DNA of 11,802 bases from DATKIY01 sp035543875 (GTDB taxonomy: Bacteria; Actinomycetota; Actinomycetes; JAHEKZ01), in the NCBI GenBank assembly GCA_035543875.1, contig DATKIY010000248.1, positions 1 through 11,802 on the forward strand, read 5' to 3'. Within the stretch, counting starts at the first letter, position 1; every line of letters starts with the position of its first letter. The translations under genes and the position numbers were made by a program. Positions 7,251 to 11,802 of this stretch are shown piece after piece. The notes beneath the pieces are model-generated. The model was not told where the DNA came from, searched no databases, and saw only the letters and a list, made by a program, of their open reading frames with translations.

Positions 7251-7268
7251 TCACGGCTGGCGCTGGCG

Positions 7269-8159
7269 GTGGGCAACGACCGCAGTTTGTTGGCGTACCA
7301 CGTTGTCGATGTGTTTGCGTCTCAACGGTTCGCCGGGAATCCGCTCGCGGTGGTCCTTGACGCAGACGAGCTCACTGGTGACCAGATGCAGCAGCTCGCC
7401 AGCGAGTTCCATCTTTCGGAGACGGCTTTTCCGCTGACGCCCAGCCGTGAGCAAACAGCTGATGGCGCCGACTACGCGCTGCGAATCTTTACTCCTGAGG
7501 TCGAGATTCCGTTTGCGGGCCACCCGTCGATCGGCACCGCATGGCTTTTGCGTCAGCTGGGGCGGCTAACGGCCGACGAGGTGCGGCAGTCGTGCGGTGA
7601 GGGTCTGTTGCCGATCACGGTTTCGACCGATGCGGCGACGCTCACTGGTGGTGAGCCGCGCGTCGGCGAACCCATCGACCCGACTCCCGTAACCGCAGCT
7701 GTAGGGCTCAGTGCGCAGGACGTTGTGGGCGAAGTTCGAATTGCGAGCACCGGCCTCGGGTATGCCGTGCTGCCTGTGAAGCCGCAGGCACTCGATCGTT
7801 GTCGACCAGACATGACGCTGTTGAAGTCGTATTTTTCATATCCGGGCGAGGCAACCGGTGTCTACGTAGTCGCTTGGGACGGTGATGTACGACAGGTTCA
7901 GGCGCGGATGTTTGCTGGAGACGTCGGCGTTCCCGAAGATCCCGCGACCGGTTCTGCGGCTTTAGCTCTTGGTGCGTACCTAGCGGCATCGGGTGAGTTT
8001 GGTGACGGAACGCAGCACGTCAACATCACGCAAGGCGTCTCGATGGGTCGGCCGTCGAGTCTGCACATAGAAGTCGCTGTCGAACAGGGCAAGGCCACGA
8101 GGGTGCGCGTTACCGGCGCGGTTGTGCGCGTGGCTGAAGGAAGAATCCACGCGCCTTAG
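7269..8159 (+). CDS. PhzF-family isomerase
   Basis: Cytoplasmic enzyme of the PhzF/diaminopimelate-epimerase-like superfamily, which moves protons or isomerises double bonds in small acids. The true substrate of most members is unknown, and no other phenazine gene is here. The 296-residue product (normal length) starts at GTG 7269. Family signatures: VVDVFASQRFAGNPLAVV (12-29), LSETAF (49-54) with the probable catalytic Glu51, LRIFTPEVEIPFAGHP (71-86), and GVPEDPATGSAALALGAYL (220-238), the anion-binding loop before a helix in the second half. Both pseudo-symmetric halves are complete. It follows the lipoprotein by 18 bp without a good ribosome-binding site and may be co-transcribed, although a functional link is not obvious. 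Its stop is only 4 bp from that of the convergent gene. Confidence 0.92.
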   Translation: MGNDRSLLAYHVVDVFASQRFAGNPLAVVLDADELTGDQMQQLASEFHLSETAFPLTPSREQTADGADYALRIFTPEVEIPFAGHPSIGTAWLLRQLGRLTADEVRQSCGEGLLPITVSTDAATLTGGEPRVGEPIDPTPVTAAVGLSAQDVVGEVRIASTGLGYAVLPVKPQALDRCRPDMTLLKSYFSYPGEATGVYVVAWDGDVRQVQARMFAGDVGVPEDPATGSAALALGAYLAASGEFGDGTQHVNITQGVSMGRPSSLHIEVAVEQGKATRVRVTGAVVRVAEGRIHAP

Positions 8160-8163
8160 TCGG

Positions 8164-8676
8164 CTATCGACGCTTGCGCGTTGCTCGGCCAAAGTGAAAC
8201 GGCCGCTGATTGTCCGTCGTGGCGGCGGTGAGAAGAGGTTCTGCACGGTGTGATTGGTCTGACGAATGACCAGGGCCTTCCGAGTAGGTCCCAGTTGGTC
8301 GCAGCAGCCAAATCGATGACTCGCGCTTCCAGCGTTCCGGCTGGCCTTCGCCGTCGGTGGCATTCAACCGTTTGGGGTGCAACGCCTGGGCCGCTGCGGA
8401 CCAAGCGTCCGTATGCGGGTCGAGGAGTTCGGTGGTCGCTGCGGCAGTGGCCACTCGGTTCAGCGTGGCCTTGCTGCGAGCGATGATGTCGACCAGCTGC
8501 CCGTCGGCCAAGCCCGGGTTCGGTTGTTCGCGGCCATCTGTCACAACCGCGACCGCACCGTCGTGCCAGACATGCCAGAGGCCGCGAGCGGGATGTCCAG
8601 CCACCACGACCCAGACCAGGTCTGCTTTAGCGACAACTTCGTCGAAGAGTGCAGCGTCGAGCTCGGGGCCAGCCAT
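8164..8676 (-). CDS. Conserved actinobacterial hypothetical protein, possibly PNPOx-like
   Basis: I recognise the sequence type from actinobacterial genomes but cannot assign a function. The 170-residue product starts with ATG at 8674-8676. Its core has a beta-strand pattern, DLVWVVVAGHPARGLWHVWH (19-38) followed by VAVVTDGREQPNPGL (42-56), then IIARSKATLNRV (64-75), as if to form a small split beta-barrel like pyridoxamine-phosphate-oxidase-type proteins. A conserved-looking block LHPKRLNATDGEGQPERW (98-115) with a strongly hydrophilic helix follows, and the protein closes with a disordered, basic tail (about 130-170). No signal peptide or membrane segment is seen. The gene is divergent from the CitE-like gene (143 bp between) and converges on PhzF with a 4-bp gap. 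The PNPOx-like fold is a guess from strand pattern only; the reading frame itself is well supported by family-like sequence. Confidence 0.75.
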   Translation of the reverse strand: MAGPELDAALFDEVVAKADLVWVVVAGHPARGLWHVWHDGAVAVVTDGREQPNPGLADGQLVDIIARSKATLNRVATAAATTELLDPHTDAWSAAAQALHPKRLNATDGEGQPERWKRESSIWLLRPTGTYSEGPGHSSDQSHRAEPLLTAATTDNQRPFHFGRATRKRR

Positions 8677-8764
8677 GGGGTGAGCCTGCCACAGTCATTG
8701 GTGGAGGTGGCCGTCGATCGATACCGAACGCGCCGATAGGCTCCTCGACGCTGCTGTACAACTG

Positions 8765-8788
8765 CGCCGACCGGGAATTCCGGCGGCG
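8765..8788. repeat. GC-rich inverted repeat in the leader of the CitE-like gene
   Basis: CGCCG-A-CCGG (8765-8774) pairs with CCGG-CGGCG (8780-8788), giving 9 base pairs with one bulged A and a GAATT loop. It lies 31 bases before the ATG and 18 bases before the GAGGAG ribosome-binding site. It could be an operator for a dimeric regulator or an mRNA leader hairpin; no U-tract follows it. Confidence 0.45.
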
Positions 8789-8806
8789 ACCACGTATGAC
8801 ATCACC

Positions 8807-8812
8807 GAGGAG
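8807..8812 (+). promoter_or_regulatory. ribosome-binding site deciding the CitE-like start
   Basis: GAGGAG lies 7 bases before ATG 8820. The frame is open upstream to 8649, with other start codons including ATG 8796, but only ATG 8820 has a proper Shine-Dalgarno sequence and the family's usual N-terminus. Confidence 0.8.
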
Positions 8813-8819
8813 TTCTGAC

Positions 8820-9812
8820 ATGGGCGAGCGCGTGCTGCGACCGCGTCGATCAAACTTGGCTGTGCCTGGGAGCAGCCCCAAGATGCTCAGCAAAGCCAAG
8901 GGCCTGCCGGCCGATCAGGTCTTCCTCGACATCGAGGATTCAGTGGCACCGCTGGCAAAGCCCAGTGCCCGCCAGAACATTGTCGCTGCGTTGAACGAGG
9001 GTGGGTACGGCGACAAGGTTCGTTCGGTGCGCGTCAATGACTTCACTACCGAGTGGACCTATCGAGATGTTATTGAGGTTGTCGAGGGCGCCGGCTCCAA
9101 TCTCGACTGCATCATGTTGCCCAAGGTTCAGTCAGCCGATCAGGTAGTCACGCTTGATACCTTGCTCACCCAGATTGAAAAGGCGAATGGCTTACCGGTC
9201 GGAGGCATCGGGATCGAGGCCCAGATCGAGAACGCGATGGGTCTGATAAATGTTGATGCCATAGCAGCAGCAAGCGATCGGGTTGAAACCATCATCTTTG
9301 GTCCAGCCGACTTTATGGCGAGCATCAATATGCGCACGCTAGTTGTCGGAGAGCAACCCCCCGGATATTCGGAGGGCGATGCCTACCACTACATCTTGAT
9401 GCGTATCTTGATGGCGGCCCGCGCCTACGACAAGCAAGCCATTGACGGTCCTTACCTGCAGATCCGTGACGTCGATGGTTACCGCAAGGTGGCTGAGCGG
9501 TCGGCGGCCTTGGGGTTTGACGGAAAATGGGTACTTCACCCAGGTCAGGTTGATGCAGCCAACGAGGTCTACTCGCCGAAGCAAGAAGACTTCGACCACG
9601 CAGAGTTGATTCTCGATGCGTACGCCTTCTACACCTCAGAAGCCGGAGGCAAGAAGGGCGCAGTCATGCTCGGCAGTGAGATGATTGACGAGGCGTCTCG
9701 CAAGATGGCGTTGGTCGTGTCCGGCAAAGGTCGCGCGGCTGCCATGAAACGCACGGTCTGGTTTGACTCTAACCAAGAAGACGGACGAACCAGCACGGAA
9801 CCGAGCCGCTAG
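8820..9812 (+). CDS. CitE/HpcH-family CoA-ester lyase
   Basis: Likely Mg2+-dependent enzyme that cleaves or forms a hydroxyacyl-CoA (malyl-, methylmalyl- or citramalyl-CoA type) in the cytoplasm. The 330-residue product is a TIM barrel of normal length. N-terminal signature SNLAVPGSSPKML (11-23); VFLDIEDSVAP (34-44); substrate-region R71 (SVRVND); IMLPKVQSADQV (98-109); metal ligand Glu134 in GIEAQIENAMGL (131-142); second metal ligand Asp164 in IFGPADFMASI (159-169); WVLHPGQV (237-244), the barrel-end motif; and a C-terminal lid with GSEMIDEAS (285-293), whose Asp290 matches the catalytic lid Asp of malyl-CoA lyases. The lid and the SEGDAYHYILMRILMAARAY stretch (184-203) point to the malyl-CoA lyase/ChlMcl branch rather than the citrate lyase beta subunit, and no citD or citF is present. 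The downstream dehydrogenase overlaps by one base and is probably in the same operon. Confidence 0.88.
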   Translation: MGERVLRPRRSNLAVPGSSPKMLSKAKGLPADQVFLDIEDSVAPLAKPSARQNIVAALNEGGYGDKVRSVRVNDFTTEWTYRDVIEVVEGAGSNLDCIMLPKVQSADQVVTLDTLLTQIEKANGLPVGGIGIEAQIENAMGLINVDAIAAASDRVETIIFGPADFMASINMRTLVVGEQPPGYSEGDAYHYILMRILMAARAYDKQAIDGPYLQIRDVDGYRKVAERSAALGFDGKWVLHPGQVDAANEVYSPKQEDFDHAELILDAYAFYTSEAGGKKGAVMLGSEMIDEASRKMALVVSGKGRAAAMKRTVWFDSNQEDGRTSTEPSR

Positions 9813-10573
9813 TGGAGCTCGCAGTTCGAGTCGCTCTCGTCACAGGCGCAGGTAGCCCCGGTGGCATTGGGTTTGCCTGCGCTCGGCGCCTGGTTGAGCA
9901 GGGTGCCCGAGTAGCAGTTGCCGCCACGTCCGAGCGCATTCATGATCGCGCCAAGGAGTTGGGCGGTGAAGCCAAAGGTTTCATAGCTGATCTCACCGAG
10001 CCTGAACAAGTACGGCGTCTCATCAGTGAGGTTGAGGCTGCCTTTGGGCCGCTCGAACTCGTCGTGAATAACGCTGGCATGACGAGCGTGACGGACGAAG
10101 AGTCGTGGCTCTCGATCGCTGACATGACTCCGGACCAGTGGCGCCACGGGATTACTCGCAACCTTGATACGGCGTTTCTCGTTACACAGCAGGTGCTGCC
10201 AGGAATGGTTAGACGCGGTTTCGGTCGTATCGTCAACGTCACATCAACCTCTGGCACAACGTGTGCCATGCCAAACGAAGCGGCATACGTGGCTGGCAAG
10301 GGTGGTATGCGCGGTCTCACACTGGCGACTGCAGTCGAGGCCGCAGCGCATGGAGTGACATGTAATGCCGTTGCGCCGGGTTGGATTCGAACTCCGTCGT
10401 CGCTCTCGCAGGAGCTTGAGTACGGCGCACGCACGCCGATGCAGCGGATGGGCGAGCCCGACGAGATCGCGGCGGCAGTTGCGTTCCTTTGCTCGCCTGC
10501 CGCCTCCTACATCACTGGGCAAACTTTGGTGGTCGATGGTGGGAACTCGATTCGTGAAGCCAATCCCGCATAA
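9812..10573 (+). CDS. Short-chain dehydrogenase/reductase (classical SDR)
   Basis: NAD(P)(H)-dependent oxidoreductase of unknown substrate. The 253-residue product starts at GTG 9812, inside TAGTG shared with the lyase stop. Classical SDR motifs: nucleotide-binding TGAGSPGGIG (11-20), one residue longer than the usual TGxxxGIG; acidic ADLT (59-62); NNAG (86-89); catalytic Asn117 in RNLDTAF; Ser145 in VNVTSTSG; Tyr159 and Lys163 in YVAGK; PGWIRTP (189-195); and the C-terminal ITGQTLVVDGGN (234-245). After the first beta strand the residues are AATSER (37-42), without an acidic residue at the end of strand 2, which favours NADPH, although weakly. It belongs to the FabG-like group, but an isolated copy beside a CoA-ester lyase suggests a hydroxyacyl or hydroxyacid oxidation rather than fatty acid synthesis; that is inference. 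Confidence 0.92.
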   Translation: MELAVRVALVTGAGSPGGIGFACARRLVEQGARVAVAATSERIHDRAKELGGEAKGFIADLTEPEQVRRLISEVEAAFGPLELVVNNAGMTSVTDEESWLSIADMTPDQWRHGITRNLDTAFLVTQQVLPGMVRRGFGRIVNVTSTSGTTCAMPNEAAYVAGKGGMRGLTLATAVEAAAHGVTCNAVAPGWIRTPSSLSQELEYGARTPMQRMGEPDEIAAAVAFLCSPAASYITGQTLVVDGGNSIREANPA

Positions 10574-10592
10574 CACTTCCGCAACCCTCTTC

Positions 10593-10619
10593 GAAAGTAG
10601 GTCCAAATACGGCCGATAG
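10593..10619 (+). promoter_or_regulatory. FliA/WhiG (sigma-28 family)-like promoter
   Basis: GAAAGTAG (10593-10600), 11 bases, then GCCGATAG (10612-10619). The known FliA consensus is TAAAGTTT, 11 bases, GCCGATAA; WhiG of Streptomyces reads nearly the same. The -10 block matches 7 of 8, the -35 block 5 of 8, and the spacing is exact. It lies between the SDR stop and the secreted-protein ATG 10688, leaving a leader of about 60 bases. No experimental support. Confidence 0.45.
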
Positions 10620-10664
10620 GTCGGGTACAGTCCCCGATCATTGTCAGGCCCCTTGCCGCGGGGC
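10619..10664 (+). other. two short hairpins in the leader of the secreted-protein gene
   Basis: GGTCGGG (10619-10625) pairs with CCCGATC (10633-10639, one G-U), and GCCCC (10648-10652) pairs with GGGGC (10660-10664). The first overlaps the expected transcription start if the upstream promoter is used and could equally be the SDR terminator; the second would lie in the leader. No riboswitch family is recognised. Confidence 0.35.
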
Positions 10665-10687
10665 GCCAGCCGTACCACTGGAGACTC

Positions 10688-11802
10688 ATGAAGCTGCCCC
10701 ATGCGTCCTTCCCACCTTCGGATCGACCTTCCGATCGACAAAGGAATGGCCGCTACGGCGCCACGAGACTGCGGGCTGGAGTACTGGCGGGCGTTGTAGT
10801 CGCCGCCTTGCTCGGCGGTCACGCAGCAGCGTCTGCCTCTGAGGTCCAACGCGGAGGCGGGACGACGCCAGTCATCACGGCTCCGGCTGACAGCACGGTG
10901 GTACCCGTCTCGCCGGTACATGTCTCGGCGACGAGCACGGCCACGATCGTTCGATTTGTTCTGGACTCCCGAGGCGGGGTGTTTACCGTCGACGCCAACG
11001 TTGTTGCTGGGTCGGCTGCAGCCGACCTTCCCACCGCGGGCATCGACGGGAGCACTGACATTCGTGCCTATGACTGCACTGCGCCGGATGTTTGCAACAC
11101 AGCCTTCGACTCGGTTGCTGTCACGATCAAGCTGGCTGATCCAAAGCTGACTAAACCGCCTAACGACGAATTGGTCGGTGGCAGTTTCAAGGCTGCGGCC
11201 GATGCGGATCAGGGCGCTATCGCATTTCAGGTGGACGGCCAGACGCGCGCAACCGACACGACTTCGCCTTTCGCGAAGACGGTCGGAATCGCCGGACTGG
11301 CTGACGGCAAACACTCGGTACGGGCCGTTCAGTGCGACGCTACCGGGACGGTCTGCGAAGGGCCGATATCGAACGTCCGCAAGATCGTCAAGGACACGAA
11401 GCCACCGAGGTGGAGTGATGTTGGTGCATCGCCGGATCCGCTGTACCCATTCCGGGATCACTACAAGGACTCCACCAAGCTTTCCGCCAAGGTTAGCGAA
11501 AACGTGGTAAACGTCCGGGTCGAGATTCACCGGAAGGACGGTCCGCTGGTTCGAACTCTGCGGCTCGGTTCAAAGCGTGCAGGAAAAGTGAATGTGTCGT
11601 GGAACGGGCGTACTGCGGGCGGAGACATGGTTCGGCCGGGGGCTTACACGTTTCGGTTCATCGGGTCCGATGCCATCGGGCACACCAGCAAGAGCACTGA
11701 ACGGACCGTGCAGGTCTCCGACAAACGGCTGGTGAGGCAAAGCGGATCCAAGACGCTGAGCGCCAAGGGCAGTTTTGTCGGCAGCATCTCTGGCTCTTGT
11801 GG
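10688..11802 (+). CDS. Secreted modular protein with Ig-like and FlgD-like domains, 3' end cut off
   Basis: Probably an exported cell-surface or extracellular protein of unknown function. The frame is open from ATG 10688 (GGAG 4 bases before it) to the right edge, 371 residues so far. A long Arg-rich lead (1-29) is followed by a hydrophobic stretch AGVLAGVVVAALLGG (30-44) and a likely signal peptidase site after ASA (48-50). Two Ig-like modules follow (about 60-150 and 163-237). Each has an equivalent Cys pair, C130/C136 after DIRAYD and C216/C223 after SVRAVQ, in a similar strand context, so they look like duplicated units. Residues about 248-345 resemble the FlgD Ig-like domain, with LVRTLRLGSKRAGKVNVSW, NGRTAGGD and GAYTFRF. 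A new segment with C371 begins at the edge. A long antisense open frame over this gene is a shadow. A sigma-28-like promoter precedes it. Confidence 0.8.
   Translation, partial: MKLPHASFPPSDRPSDRQRNGRYGATRLRAGVLAGVVVAALLGGHAAASASEVQRGGGTTPVITAPADSTVVPVSPVHVSATSTATIVRFVLDSRGGVFTVDANVVAGSAAADLPTAGIDGSTDIRAYDCTAPDVCNTAFDSVAVTIKLADPKLTKPPNDELVGGSFKAAADADQGAIAFQVDGQTRATDTTSPFAKTVGIAGLADGKHSVRAVQCDATGTVCEGPISNVRKIVKDTKPPRWSDVGASPDPLYPFRDHYKDSTKLSAKVSENVVNVRVEIHRKDGPLVRTLRLGSKRAGKVNVSWNGRTAGGDMVRPGAYTFRFIGSDAIGHTSKSTERTVQVSDKRLVRQSGSKTLSAKGSFVGSISGSC

Noticed and set aside
7269..8159. A phenazine or other secondary-metabolite cluster around the PhzF-family gene.
   Set aside because: No phzA/B, D, E or G homologue lies near; PhzF-like proteins are common and mostly unrelated to phenazines.
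8150..8180. Possible terminator ACGCGC/GCGCGT spanning both stop codons of PhzF and its convergent neighbour.
   Set aside because: Only 6 pairs with a loop of about 21 bases and no T-tract; too weak to call.
8649..8819. Upstream extension of the CitE-like frame, including ATG 8796.
   Set aside because: GAGGAG fits ATG 8820, the family's N-terminus begins there, and the extra residues look non-coding.
10244..11530. A 428-codon open frame on the minus strand.
   Set aside because: It lies antisense to the SDR and to the secreted protein, both of which have clear domain sequence. Its translation is rich in Arg and Cys with no recognisable motif, as expected for a shadow frame in GC-rich DNA.

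Overview
The window looks like chromosomal DNA from a high-GC Gram-positive bacterium (Actinobacteria). By eye the GC content is moderately high. Several genes start with GTG, genes are packed with 1-11 bp overlaps, and the families are typical of actinobacteria: a riboswitch-controlled YkoEDC transporter, a PRC/MgtE_N/CBS protein followed by a DUF1003 membrane protein, and an LppX/LprG-like lipoprotein. I cannot name a genus. I see no mobile element, CRISPR array, tRNA, rRNA or phage gene. No stretch longer than about 150 bases lacks a gene.

Layout from left to right. (1) 1-1601, minus strand: a type II secretion/type IV pilus assembly ATPase (GspE/PilB type) whose C-terminus runs off the left edge. 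Its N-terminus carries the two RLG-type motifs of an MshEN domain, a known c-di-GMP-binding module. (2) 1654-1740, plus strand: a clear TPP (THI-box) riboswitch. Its 3' end contains the ribosome-binding site of an ECF vitamin transporter operon: YkoE-like S component, YkoD-like double ATPase and YkoC-like EcfT, joined by 4-bp overlaps. (3) After a hairpin between convergent genes comes a minus-strand pair: a soluble PRC-barrel/MgtE_N/CBS protein and a small DUF1003 membrane protein overlapping it by 11 bp. (4) Divergent from this pair are a lipoprotein and a PhzF-family isomerase on the plus strand. (5) A minus-strand gene of an actinobacterial family with no firm function converges on PhzF. 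(6) Divergent from that is a plus-strand pair: a CitE/HpcH-type CoA-ester lyase and a short-chain dehydrogenase, probably one catabolic transcription unit. (7) At the right edge is a secreted modular protein with Ig-like and FlgD-like parts, cut off by the window. It lies behind a sequence resembling a FliA/WhiG (sigma-28 family) promoter.

How the genes fit together. The thiamine block is a self-contained uptake system switched off by the end product through the riboswitch. The MgtE_N/CBS plus DUF1003 pair looks like a Mg2+/nucleotide-sensing module without its own channel. The lyase and dehydrogenase probably act on successive intermediates of an acyl-CoA or hydroxy-acid pathway, but the substrate cannot be read from the sequence. 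The most interesting threads are the candidate c-di-GMP input to the pilus/secretion ATPase, the sigma-28-like promoter before a secreted FlgD-like protein, and the reuse of a 9-base element, GCCGATAGG, upstream of two transcription units. Nothing here is a wholly new system with confidence; the window is mostly recognisable housekeeping and accessory metabolism.
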